From assembly GCF_000972705.2 (NCBI RefSeq), contig NZ_LATL02000059.1, forward strand, positions 1-17,682: a stretch of 17,682 bases of DNA. Direction: 5' to 3'. Of this stretch, positions 1 to 6,913 are shown one piece after another; the stretch's first letter is position 1, and every line of letters begins with the position of its first letter. The notes beneath the pieces were generated by a model, which saw only the letters and a list, made by a program, of their open reading frames with translations, had not been told where the DNA came from and did not search any database. This DNA is from Limnoraphis robusta CS-951. Lineage in GTDB: Bacteria; Cyanobacteriota; Cyanobacteriia; Cyanobacteriales; Microcoleaceae. The position numbers and the translations under genes are program-made.

Positions 1-2
1 CT

Positions 3-824
3 ATTGAAAATGTAATTAAACTTGAGCCTGAAGATATTTTATCCCGAAAAATTAAAAGCATGATTTTATATAAATTAGAACGTTATGAAGAGGTATTACT
101 ATGTTTAGAACAAGCAATTGAGCTTGATTGTGAAGATATTCAATTATGGGTAAGTCGAGGTAGAGTTCTGTGTGTACTAGAAAACTATGAAGAAATGTTA
201 GTATCTTTTAAAAATGTAATTAAACTTGAGCCTGAACATCTTTTTGCATGGGAAGTTCAAGGTATGATTCTGTATGAGTCAGAGCGATATGAAGAAGCAC
301 TACAATGTTTTGATAGAGTAATAGAACTGAATAGTGAAGACTCAGATGCTTTATTCAAAAAAGCTGAGTTGTTAGTGATTATGAATCGTTGGACTGAAGG
401 CTTTGAAATTCTAGATTTGGCACTTAACACTTTAGAAGATTTGAGTGAACCCGAAAATATTGCTACAGGGATAATAGTTAAGAACCTATTTAAAAGTACA
501 AATGATTTAACTGTCTGGAGAACACGCATTCAAACGTTAATAGATATCTATGACAAGCATAAAGCATCCTCAATTTTAGGACAAGAGATTGTATTAAGTA
601 TTGAATCAATGACAGACATGGTTGGCGAAAAAGCTGCACAAGCTTGGCTAGAAATCTGGAAAGAAATAGTAGGCGATCGCATTCAATTTAAAATTCCTTT
701 AGGCCTGCTTGAAGCTGCTGTTCGCTATCGGAAAACCAAAGGAGATCCGCGAGTTTTACTCAGACTTCCAATTGAGGAACGCAAGTTATTAATGCCGTTG
801 TTAGGACTAGAGGAGTCGGACTAA
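3..824 (+). CDS. TPR-repeat protein, 5'-truncated by the window edge
   Basis: The frame is open from base 3 with no stop, so the gene starts outside the window; the first internal ATG is at 60 and is probably not the start. About the first 125 visible residues are tetratricopeptide repeats of 34 residues, with the usual pattern of 'ERYEEAL.CFD.AIEL..ED..AW..RG..L'. Such helical repeats bind proteins. The remaining 150 or so residues are a non-repetitive, mainly helical C-terminal part (LxxWxxRIQxLI, AWLEIWKEIVGD, ending LLMPLLGLEESD) that I cannot assign to a domain. The first visible TPR and the one two units later share 26 identical bases. It runs convergently into the oxidoreductase gene with only 8 nt between the stops. 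The TPR assignment is sure; partners and role are unknown. Confidence 0.85.
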   Translation: MENVIKLEPEDILSRKIKSMILYKLERYEEVLLCLEQAIELDCEDIQLWVSRGRVLCVLENYEEMLVSFKNVIKLEPEHLFAWEVQGMILYESERYEEALQCFDRVIELNSEDSDALFKKAELLVIMNRWTEGFEILDLALNTLEDLSEPENIATGIIVKNLFKSTNDLTVWRTRIQTLIDIYDKHKASSILGQEIVLSIESMTDMVGEKAAQAWLEIWKEIVGDRIQFKIPLGLLEAAVRYRKTKGDPRVLLRLPIEERKLLMPLLGLEESD

Positions 825-832
825 AACAGTCT

Positions 833-2869
833 TTATTTCCAATTTTCCCAAGAACGGTTAAAAATAGAAGTTTGCGGGAAATAAATCTGATTATCGGTGT
901 CTTGAATTCTTCGTTTCAACACTTCTAACTGGGGTTCATGCAAGGGTAAATCATCGACTAATTCATAGGGTTTAATCCCCGTTTCTAAGGCAAAATCTGC
1001 GGTAATTCCGGCTGCAACTCCCGAAGACCATTCAAAGGAATGAACCCGATAAGCTGCTGCTGCAACATGACTGGTTGCAATACTTTTCCCGACCACTAAT
1101 AAGTTATCAATCTCTTGAGGAATCATCGCCCGTAGGGGAATTTGAAAGGGATAAGCCGCCCCTTGTCCGAGTCTTTCGCCTTGTCTTTCGGTATTTCCTG
1201 GCGCCTCTGGGGGGGTTTTGGTCATGCAGGGATGAAAATCAATTGCATAGTGACCAATTCCAACAGTATCGGGATAAATAGTCGCCCGTGATTTTGGGTT
1301 TGTTTCTTCAATGGTTTGCATTCCACTTAATAACGCCGGAAGTTCTAATCCTGCTAACCCCGCCCATAAAGCCCGATAATCTTCTGAGGATAAATTATCT
1401 TGATAAAATTCCTTGCGAAAATCATTGCGAGAAATATCGATTTCGGTGATTTCAAACCCCTCTGGAAAGCCCCAACTCGGACGACCAATTACCCGTCTCC
1501 CTTCGCGAATATAGGGATATTTTGATAACCCATGAACCGTTCCCATCGGTGAGTCTAACCCGGTAACATAACGATGATTGGGATTGGGTTTTTTAACGCC
1601 ATCTCCCAGTTGAGAATCTGTAGTTCCGACGACTAACCAATAAAAATAACCAATAGCATTTTCTTCACCTTGTCGTAAGGCTTCTGTTCGGAGTCCGCCC
1701 ATCCATTCACCCGCTTCTAACTGACCCATTGTTTGCAGTTGGTTTCGAGTAAAAATAAAATTATCTTCGGGATTTCCGGGGCGATAATCATTTCCCCACG
1801 TCCAGTTTTGCATGGAAATATCACCGGGATAAATCGGCCATTCTCGGACATTTCCGGGACGGGGTTCGTCGGGGTTCATGCTGTGAATTCGGCGATAAGT
1901 ATAAACGAGATTAAAATTAGCCAATCGTTCTAATTCATAACTGTAATAGGGGGAATATTTTTGATAGAATGAGGGGAGTTTGTGGGCTTGCGGTTCGGCG
2001 GTGGCTTCCATCGCAAAGGTGTAAGTAAATCCTTGTGTACAGTAGGGCGCACCGGAAATACTCGAAGATGTCGGTTCAAAGGGTGTTCGTTGATCAACGC
2101 CTAAGCGATAGGGAACATCTGTTAACCCTAATATTTCTCCGGTTTCTGTTGCTTCCACAACATACCATCTCACCCCCCTTTCCAAGGGGGGATTGGGGGG
2201 ATTTTCATTTTCTGAGGAATTACTCGGGGGATTAAAACGAATAATTGTTTTATTTAAACGAGGCGAATCTTCATAACGATAAGCATCATCAATAATTTGG
2301 GATAAAGGTTCAGTATTCAGGGGCGGTGTTCCAGGGGCGGGTTGATGTTGAATGGCGGTAACGTTGGTAATTTGACCCTCGGAAATTTCTAGATCTTTAA
2401 CAACCGTTGAAGGAAACCATTGAAGATTTCCCTTGCCTTTTTTGGCGGCATCTTGTAACATTTGAAAGAGGAGTTTATGACCGTCGTAGGGCAGAAAACA
2501 AGCTTGACTGACCCAACAAGCCCCAGGATTTAACCGACCATATTTTTCTTCAATTCGTTTGCGTAATTCTAGATAACCCCGAGGGAAATAAAGCAGCGAT
2601 CGCTGAGTTTCTCGTTCATCTAGGGCGGAGGTACCTTGGGAAGAAATTTGACCTCCAACCCAGTCAGTAATTTCGGTCAAACAAACGGTTCGTCCGGCGA
2701 GTAAGGCTTCATAGGCGGTGGCTGATCCGGCTAACCCTCCACCTATTATTAAAATGTCACAAACGACTTCTTGATCAGGTGTGGGAGGCGGTGTAGCAGT
2801 GACAGATGTGGCGATCGCACTGACAGAAATCAAACCCGAAATGAGGATAAGAATTTGATGAGTTAACAT
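833..2869 (-). CDS. Exported FAD-dependent oxidoreductase (FAD_oxidored family)
   Basis: A 678-residue protein with a hydrophobic N-terminus that looks like a signal peptide (about residues 5-25, possible cleavage after VTA), followed by a Pro/Thr-rich linker. A Rossmann FAD-binding motif follows, GGGLAG at residues 43-48, with the acidic residue TE ending the second strand (AGRTVCLTE). The C-terminal block LLVVGKSIATSHVAAAAYRVH is the second FAD-contacting region typical of PF12831-like FAD-dependent oxidoreductases. The substrate cannot be read from sequence. The predicted location is periplasm or thylakoid lumen. A Pro-rich insert near residues 220-236 (ENPPNPPLERG) is encoded by a dispersed palindromic repeat. 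The start is the ATG at 2869; no strong ribosome binding site is seen. It lies 36 nt downstream of the serine hydrolase gene on the same strand, probably in one transcript. Confidence 0.85.
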   Translation of the reverse strand: MLTHQILILISGLISVSAIATSVTATPPPTPDQEVVCDILIIGGGLAGSATAYEALLAGRTVCLTEITDWVGGQISSQGTSALDERETQRSLLYFPRGYLELRKRIEEKYGRLNPGACWVSQACFLPYDGHKLLFQMLQDAAKKGKGNLQWFPSTVVKDLEISEGQITNVTAIQHQPAPGTPPLNTEPLSQIIDDAYRYEDSPRLNKTIIRFNPPSNSSENENPPNPPLERGVRWYVVEATETGEILGLTDVPYRLGVDQRTPFEPTSSSISGAPYCTQGFTYTFAMEATAEPQAHKLPSFYQKYSPYYSYELERLANFNLVYTYRRIHSMNPDEPRPGNVREWPIYPGDISMQNWTWGNDYRPGNPEDNFIFTRNQLQTMGQLEAGEWMGGLRTEALRQGEENAIGYFYWLVVGTTDSQLGDGVKKPNPNHRYVTGLDSPMGTVHGLSKYPYIREGRRVIGRPSWGFPEGFEITEIDISRNDFRKEFYQDNLSSEDYRALWAGLAGLELPALLSGMQTIEETNPKSRATIYPDTVGIGHYAIDFHPCMTKTPPEAPGNTERQGERLGQGAAYPFQIPLRAMIPQEIDNLLVVGKSIATSHVAAAAYRVHSFEWSSGVAAGITADFALETGIKPYELVDDLPLHEPQLEVLKRRIQDTDNQIYFPQTSIFNRSWENWK
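2171..2206. repeat. G/C-run palindromic repeat inserted in frame in the oxidoreductase gene
   Basis: The stretch holds an eight-base perfect stem, CCCCCCTT at 2173-2180 with AAGGGGGG at 2184-2191 around a TCC loop, followed by a second G run (2195-2200). Read in the direction of the gene it encodes NPPNPPLERGV, a peptide that I know as the translation of a dispersed repeat in cyanobacterial proteins. It falls between two conserved-looking segments (IIRFNPP and RWYVVEATETGEILG), so it looks like an in-frame insertion into a surface loop. Confidence 0.7.
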
Positions 2870-2905
2870 TCTGAATTCTCACAACTGAGTGATGGATTAT
2901 TACTC

Positions 2906-3850
2906 CTATTTAGAAGCAAGGATGTTCATCGCTTCTACCACTTGTTGAGAAACAAACGGTAAAAGTTCAGTGTTTTGACTTTGGGTTTTTCCTTCTGTAA
3001 AAACGACCAGTAAATAAGGATATAAACCCGGAATTTCGATATAAGCCGCATCGTGACGAACTTTGCTTGTCTGTCCGGCTTTTGACCACAATTTAGCATT
3101 TAAAGGTAAACCCCGCCCTAAAAATTCACTGACTTGATTTTCTGGGTTTTCTGCTAATTCTGCTGGGTCGAGACTACGTTTCATCAACTTCATCATAGTT
3201 TGCGAGGTTTGAGGAGAAGCCGCCACTCCACCAACAATACTATGAAGTAAACGGGCTGTCGCGTTTGTCGTCAACATATTGCGATTTTCCATCAATTCTC
3301 CCAAGAAAATTCGTTCTCGACCATAGGCGCCATCGCACCAAGTTTTTTGATTGACATTAATCGATTTAAGTTCCGGCCAATTGAGAGATTGAAAGTAGCG
3401 GTTAATGATGTTTCGTTGAGTTTTCCACGTCTCAAACGGCCCTGATGATAATTCCGGGCCACTGGTAGTTCCGGTTAACATATCAACCACTAGACTGGTG
3501 GCATCGTTACTCGAATTAACTATCATATCATGTGTGGCTCGTTCTAACTCACCAGATGTGGCAATCATGCCTTTTTCTATCCATTCATACAAGGCGACTA
3601 AGTAAAACAATTTGACTACACTGGCGGGGTAAATCCGTTCAATACCCCGATAGGCAAAGCCCCGAACCGGATATTTCCAAAATTCTACTGGAGTTAACGC
3701 CCCTCCTGTATTGACGGGAATTGGAGGATCATAAACAACCCAAGTCATCGCAATTTGATCGGGGGCTAGTGCTGCAAATTTAGCACAAGTTGCCTCTATA
3801 ATGGCTTTGCCTAAATTTTCGAGTTGTTCGTCTAGATGAAAAAATGTCAT
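2906..3850 (-). CDS. Serine hydrolase of the class A beta-lactamase fold
   Basis: A protein of 314 residues from the ATG at 3850; an upstream TTG at 3883 would add 11 hydrophobic residues (ILIPYFLSSA). The active-site elements of the beta-lactamase/DD-peptidase superfamily are visible in order: SVVK (S77 and K80, the nucleophile and general base), SSN (S113-N115, in place of SDN) and KAG in the C-terminal part (SKAGQTS, in place of KTG). It fits the 'Beta-lactamase2' (PF13354) group, which includes many cyanobacterial serine hydrolases of unknown substrate. A role on peptidoglycan or another acyl substrate is inferred; real beta-lactam resistance is not implied. With the ATG start there is no clear signal peptide. 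It is upstream of the FAD oxidoreductase in a likely operon and divergent from the NlpC/P60 gene. Confidence 0.85.
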   Translation of the reverse strand: MTFFHLDEQLENLGKAIIEATCAKFAALAPDQIAMTWVVYDPPIPVNTGGALTPVEFWKYPVRGFAYRGIERIYPASVVKLFYLVALYEWIEKGMIATSGELERATHDMIVNSSNDATSLVVDMLTGTTSGPELSSGPFETWKTQRNIINRYFQSLNWPELKSINVNQKTWCDGAYGRERIFLGELMENRNMLTTNATARLLHSIVGGVAASPQTSQTMMKLMKRSLDPAELAENPENQVSEFLGRGLPLNAKLWSKAGQTSKVRHDAAYIEIPGLYPYLLVVFTEGKTQSQNTELLPFVSQQVVEAMNILASK

Positions 3851-4008
3851 AGCAGAGGATAAAAAATAAGGAATCAGAATCAAAAATTGGGTAGTGACTA
3901 AAGTTTGTTATATTTTCCGACCTAAAGATGTCAGTTTTTCTAAGGTATCATTGGCCATTGTACACAATTCACCCTGGATGTCCCCAGAGTCAACGGCACC
4001 ACCAACCC
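3851..4008. promoter_or_regulatory. Divergent intergenic region
   Basis: 158 bp separate the starts of the serine hydrolase (minus) and the NlpC/P60 gene (plus), so promoters for both are expected here. No convincing -35/-10 pair or operator is visible. A 38-codon minus-strand frame (3908-4024, starting MGQSSWVGG and ending LTSLGRKI) crosses it; it is noted among the findings only. Confidence 0.35.
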
Positions 4009-4749
4009 ATGATGATTGACCCATTATCAGACATTGTAGAATATCGCTGCAAAGCAAATCTGAATCTGTATGATTCGAGCGACTGCCAACAGTTGGCGAC
4101 GCAAGCAGCCACAGGGCGACAGTTGCGAGTTTGTCGGCTAGACTTGGAAAACCCTCGCCAAGCCATTCAGGTTGAACTCTGTGAGGATGACTATCCGGGT
4201 TGGTTGGCGATCGCAGATTGGGATCTGATTGAACCCGCCTCAACGGTTTATCAATCTCAACGGCTAGGTGAGGCTGATATTCAACAGAGATTGTCGGCTG
4301 TGATTGCGTTTACTCTGGAGGCGATGAATACTCCCAATCATTATCTATGGGGCGGAACAGTTGGACCCCATTATGATTGTTCAGGATTGATACAAGCAGC
4401 TTTTGCCTCCCAGGGAATTTGGTTGCCTCGAGATGCCTATCAGCAGGAGGCTTTCACCCACAGGATTTCACTTGACAAAAGTCAGCTCATGCTATCTTGT
4501 TTAAAAGTAGGAGATCTGATTTTTTTTGGAACTTCAACTAAGGCAACACACGTCGGATTATATCTGGGAGAAGGGCGTTATATTCACAGTTCTGGCCGAG
4601 AAAAAGGTCGAAATGGTATCGGAATTGATGTTATATCAGATAAAGGAGATATTGTAAGTCAGGGATACTATCAGCAATTACGGGGTGCAGGCAGAGTTGT
4701 TAACGGTTATCAGTCAGGGACTAAATCTATCTTCGCCCTCAGGAGATGA
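4009..4749 (+). CDS. NlpC/P60 peptidoglycan endopeptidase with N-terminal SH3-like domain
   Basis: 246 residues from the ATG at 4009 (a second ATG follows at 4012). The open frame reaches back to an ATG at 3928, but those 27 residues look unlike protein and I leave them out. Residues 1 to about 85 form a bacterial SH3-like domain (YRCKANLNLYDS ... PGWLAIADW). The rest is an NlpC/P60 cysteine peptidase domain: catalytic Cys124 in YDCSG, His181 in THVGLYLG and a third residue, His193, in YIHSSG. The arrangement matches the structurally studied Anabaena/Nostoc gamma-D-glutamyl-L-diamino acid endopeptidases, which cut peptidoglycan stem peptides, probably during wall recycling. No signal peptide is seen, in line with a cytoplasmic recycling role. 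It is upstream of the LPG-synthase-like membrane gene, with a 162-nt gap. Confidence 0.9.
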   Translation: MMIDPLSDIVEYRCKANLNLYDSSDCQQLATQAATGRQLRVCRLDLENPRQAIQVELCEDDYPGWLAIADWDLIEPASTVYQSQRLGEADIQQRLSAVIAFTLEAMNTPNHYLWGGTVGPHYDCSGLIQAAFASQGIWLPRDAYQQEAFTHRISLDKSQLMLSCLKVGDLIFFGTSTKATHVGLYLGEGRYIHSSGREKGRNGIGIDVISDKGDIVSQGYYQQLRGAGRVVNGYQSGTKSIFALRR

Positions 4750-4911
4750 AACGTGAAAAACTTATTGCGAAAAGTTTGACTTTGAGGGTTAAATCACAAT
4801 TATCTACGCTCTTAGCATCTATGCTGTTTGAATCTACTGTCAGAGTATTTATGCGATTCGGATGATTTGAAAACGAAGAAAATCCTGTCTGTTAACTGAG
4901 GTAAAAATTCC

Positions 4912-5844
4912 ATGAAAAAGTTGATGTCTAGCCTGAAGCCTTATCTGCGGTGGTTAATTCTTGGATTAACAGCATTTTTTCTCGTTCATACCTTGAAAAC
5001 GAACTGGCAAGAAATTGCGGAAATTCAGATTACCAGTAGCGGATGGTTATGTCTAGCATTGGCTTTTTTGGTGACAATAACGGCTCATTTTTGGTCGGGA
5101 TGGGTTTGGTTACTGATTTTGCGAGAATTTAAGCAAACGATTAAACAACGTTCAGGATTACAAATTTATCTCAAAACGAATATTGCTAAGTATTTACCGG
5201 GAAATATCTGGCATTTTTACGGTAGAATTACAGCCGTTAATAAAGCAGGTGTTTCTCTAGGGCCTGCCACACTCAGCGTTTTACTTGAACCGCTTTTGAT
5301 GGCGTCGGCGGCGTTGTTAATTGCCCTGATTACTGCACAACAAAAATATTGGGGTTTGCAGATTCTCTGCTTATTAGTTGTGTTAACAGGGGTTCATCCT
5401 CGGATTTTAAATCCCATTGTCAATCACTTAAGAAAAATTAAGTGGAAAGTGAGTTCTTCTGAGAATACTTCAGAATTTTGCTATCAGTTAGAACGTTATC
5501 CCTTGCGACCCTTGTTAGGAGAAATGGGGTTTGTGGGACTGCGAGGAATTGGCTTTTTATTAACAGCTTTAGCGTTGATGCCGTTTACACCTCAGCAAAT
5601 TCCGTTATTAGTGAGTGCTTATAGTTTAGCTTGGTTATTGGGTTTAATTATTCCCGGTGCGCCTGGAGGTTTGGGTGTATTTGAAGCAACAACCCTGACT
5701 CTTTTAGACTCCCATTTTTCAGCAGGACTTTTACTAACTGCTGTGGCTTGTTATCGAGTCGTGAGTGTGTTAGCAGAAACTTTTGGGGCTTTGTTTGCGG
5801 GGATCGATCAACATTTAGTTGAAAGTCATAAACCGATTATTTAA
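4912..5844 (+). CDS. Multi-pass membrane protein, lysylphosphatidylglycerol synthase TM / UPF0104 family
   Basis: 310 residues with about seven or eight hydrophobic helices: near residues 12-30, 40-65, 120-140, 145-160, 205-225, 230-250 and 260-290. Family marks are KYLPGNIWHFYGR around residue 95 and the near C-terminal PGAPGGLGVFEATTL, which is characteristic of the PF03706 membrane domain. Proteins with only this domain lack the aminoacyl-transferase part of MprF, so lysyl-PG synthesis is not implied; lipid flipping or glycolipid-linked roles are suggested for relatives. The start is the ATG at 4912 with GAGG at 4898-4901. It follows the NlpC/P60 gene, and the stretch before it (4750-4911) has no visible signal. 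Confidence 0.85.
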   Translation: MKKLMSSLKPYLRWLILGLTAFFLVHTLKTNWQEIAEIQITSSGWLCLALAFLVTITAHFWSGWVWLLILREFKQTIKQRSGLQIYLKTNIAKYLPGNIWHFYGRITAVNKAGVSLGPATLSVLLEPLLMASAALLIALITAQQKYWGLQILCLLVVLTGVHPRILNPIVNHLRKIKWKVSSSENTSEFCYQLERYPLRPLLGEMGFVGLRGIGFLLTALALMPFTPQQIPLLVSAYSLAWLLGLIIPGAPGGLGVFEATTLTLLDSHFSAGLLLTAVACYRVVSVLAETFGALFAGIDQHLVESHKPII

Positions 5845-5899
5845 TTGTTAAATGTACTTTTTTCGAGGACTTCAACTATTTTCTAATAGCCTCTAAAAT

Positions 5900-5958
5900 G
5901 GGCGGGTTTATATTGGTTATTTTCGAGAAACATACATTCCGACAGAACCCGCCCCTAC
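5900..5958. repeat. Dispersed palindromic element (GGGCGGGTT type)
   Basis: A 59-bp element with terminal inverted arms GGGCGGGTT (5900-5908) and AACCCGCCC (5946-5954), extended on the right to GAACCCGCCCCTAC. Both ends are the same as those of the last unit of the array at 17620-17679 (GGGCGGGTTTATA at the left, GAACCCGCCCCTAC at the right), so this is a second locus of the same family. It lies just before the remnant of an HTH gene whose 5' part is missing. Confidence 0.8.
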
Positions 5959-5961
5959 AGT

Positions 5962-6078
5962 CAGCTTGCTCGAATTGAGTCCGGTAAACAGTCACCAAGG
6001 TTAGAAACAATTGCTGCGATCGCGGCTAGTGTAGGGTATGCTGTAGAAATTAAGCTTGTACCTCTAAATCAGTCATAA
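5962..6078 (+). pseudogene. C-terminal remnant of an XRE-type HTH (HigA-like) protein
   Basis: The frame from 5962 to the TAA at 6076-6078 reads QLARIESGKQSPRLETIAAI, then AASVGYAVEIKLVPLNQS. This is the second half of a Cro/C1-type helix-turn-helix domain, with the recognition-helix end 'ARIESGKQSP.LETI..IA', plus the short beta tail (EIKLVP) typical of HigA-like antitoxins. No start codon is available: the frame runs back into the GGGCGGGTT palindrome and meets a stop at 5887-5889. The gene appears to have lost its 5' half at the repeat. The partner toxin is not seen beside it. Confidence 0.75.
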
Positions 6079-6119
6079 AAAACCGACGAACAGCACTTAG
6101 AATAAAATGTAAAATATTT

Positions 6120-6171
6120 ATGCGTCAGTGTCTTAACCCCGATTGTCTTTATCCTAACCCAGACAATAGTC
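6120..6171 (+). pseudogene. N-terminal scrap of a cyanobacterial Ser/Thr kinase zinc ribbon
   Basis: From the ATG at 6120 the frame reads MRQCLNPDCLYPNPDNSQ. It strongly resembles the N-terminus of the many cyanobacterial Hanks-type kinases that begin with a four-Cys ribbon (M..CLNP.CP.PQNP...FCQSCG). Only the first Cys pair remains; after about 17 codons the resemblance ends and the frame stops at 6222-6224. The family match is from memory of the motif, so moderate confidence. Confidence 0.5.
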
Positions 6172-6235
6172 AGAAGAAATTGCCGAAGCGATACGAGAAC
6201 AAGATGAAGCTGACGAAATTTTAGATACACCCTAG
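6170..6235 (+). pseudogene. Tail of a small antitoxin-like protein
   Basis: A 21-residue acidic tail (SEEIAEAIREQDEADEILDTP, TAG at 6233-6235) is preceded at once by an in-frame stop, so it has no start. It ends 23 nt before the DUF5615 ORF, where the antitoxin gene of such pairs usually lies. I take it as the end of that antitoxin, cut off by the fragment before it. The family is not certain. Confidence 0.35.
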
Positions 6236-6258
6236 AAAGTTTCTCATCAATTAATGTA

Positions 6259-6429
6259 ATGACTCGCCTTTATGCTGACGAACAATTTCCCAGACAAGTT
6301 ATAGAAAATCTTCGGGCTTTAGGTCACGATATTTTAACAGTCCAAGAAGCAGGAAATAATGGTCTTCCCGATGAAGATGTATTGGCTTTTGCAACTCAAG
6401 AAAATCGAGCAGTTTTAACCCTAATATGA
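6259..6429 (+). pseudogene. Truncated DUF5615 (PIN-like toxin family) ORF
   Basis: The 56-residue frame MTRLYADEQFPRQVIENLRA ... LPDEDVLAFATQENRAVLTL is the N-terminal half of DUF5615 / Mut7-C-like PIN-fold proteins. The early acidic residues of the family (ADE) and the GHDILTVQEAG and DEDVLAFA blocks are clear. It stops at LTLI, where full-length members continue for roughly 50 residues with the R-D-F block and a last acidic site, so it is probably inactive. Members of this family are usually the second gene of a toxin-antitoxin pair. Confidence 0.75.
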
Positions 6430-6465
6430 TGGCTTTGCCGTTGGTTAGTTTAGCGTGGTATTGTC

Positions 6466-6492
6466 AAAAAATAGGGTGCCAATACAGCACCC
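6466..6492 (-). terminator. Possible rho-independent terminator, minus strand
   Basis: On the minus strand the stem GGGTGC/GCACCC (6487-6492 with 6474-6479, 7-nt loop) is followed by TATTTTTT (6473-6466). This is a terminator shape for transcripts coming from the right, such as the RTX fragment at 6534-6683. The short stem may also be part of a dispersed palindrome. Confidence 0.45.
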
Positions 6493-6533
6493 CAACACAT
6501 GAGACTTGATTTCACATCTGAACAATGTCAGAA

Positions 6534-6683
6534 TTAGACGTAGTTGAAGTAACTTCCTCTGAGTTGAATCACATCTTGAGTGAAGTCCAAATCAGTAATC
6601 AGGGCGAAATCTTGATCCCCGACTGCGGTATAAAACTTGCCTGTTTCATCACCCAATATAAAGGTATCGCTACCGACACCGCC
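6534..6683 (-). pseudogene. Fragment of an RTX / haemolysin-type calcium-binding protein
   Basis: The last 49 residues of a minus-strand frame read GGVGSDTFILGDETGKFYTA and continue to ITDLDFTQDVIQLRGSYFNYV. This is the cyanobacterial RTX pattern: the end of a GGxGxDxF nonapeptide repeat, then 'A.ITDF....D.IQL.GS...Y'. The frame is open further upstream to 6851, but that part is translated from a dispersed repeat (6773-6843) and unrelated DNA, so it is not native protein. Full-length members are secreted proteins of hundreds of residues; this piece is cut at both ends. Confidence 0.65.
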
Positions 6684-6772
6684 TAGATGCAATGGGTTTA
6701 ACAGATGCTCAAAAATATACCCTGAAAGCGTTAGGTGCGGTTGAACTTCAATAAAATCAAGGATTTTGAAAA

Positions 6773-6843
6773 ACCACCAAGACACACCAGACACAAAGAG
6801 AGAAGATCTTCGTGACTTTGTTCCTTTGTGGTGATTTTCAATC
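6773..6843. repeat. Dispersed imperfect palindrome, ACCACCAAGACAC family
   Basis: The left arm ACCACCAAGACAC (6773-6785) and a right arm with CTTTGTGGTGATTTT make a long imperfect inverted repeat with a short AT/GA-rich centre. The same 13-mer starts the element at 9216-9276, so two members lie within 2.5 kb. It forms the bogus N-terminal part of the minus-strand frame that includes the RTX fragment. Confidence 0.65.
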
Positions 6844-6913
6844 TGTATCAAATTTATTCCTTTTGGTAGATGCGAGATGATATGCTGTTTTAAGTTGGAT
6901 CAAGAAAAAATAG

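Noticed and set aside
257..529. 90-codon minus-strand frame within the TPR gene
   Set aside because: Antisense shadow of a clear repeat-protein gene; Ser/Ile-rich with no domain.
3928..4008. Upstream start for the NlpC/P60 gene
   Set aside because: The 27 extra residues (MSVFLRYHWPLYTIHPG ...) resemble no domain or signal peptide, and the family length fits the ATG at 4009.
4025..4243. Upstream part of a minus-strand frame (from 4243) inside the NlpC/P60 gene
   Set aside because: It is antisense to a clear NlpC/P60 gene and reads as low-grade protein (Pro/Ser/His-rich).
6684..6851. N-terminal part of the minus-strand frame that ends in the RTX piece
   Set aside because: It is made of a dispersed repeat and unrelated DNA, so the 105-residue frame is not a native protein.
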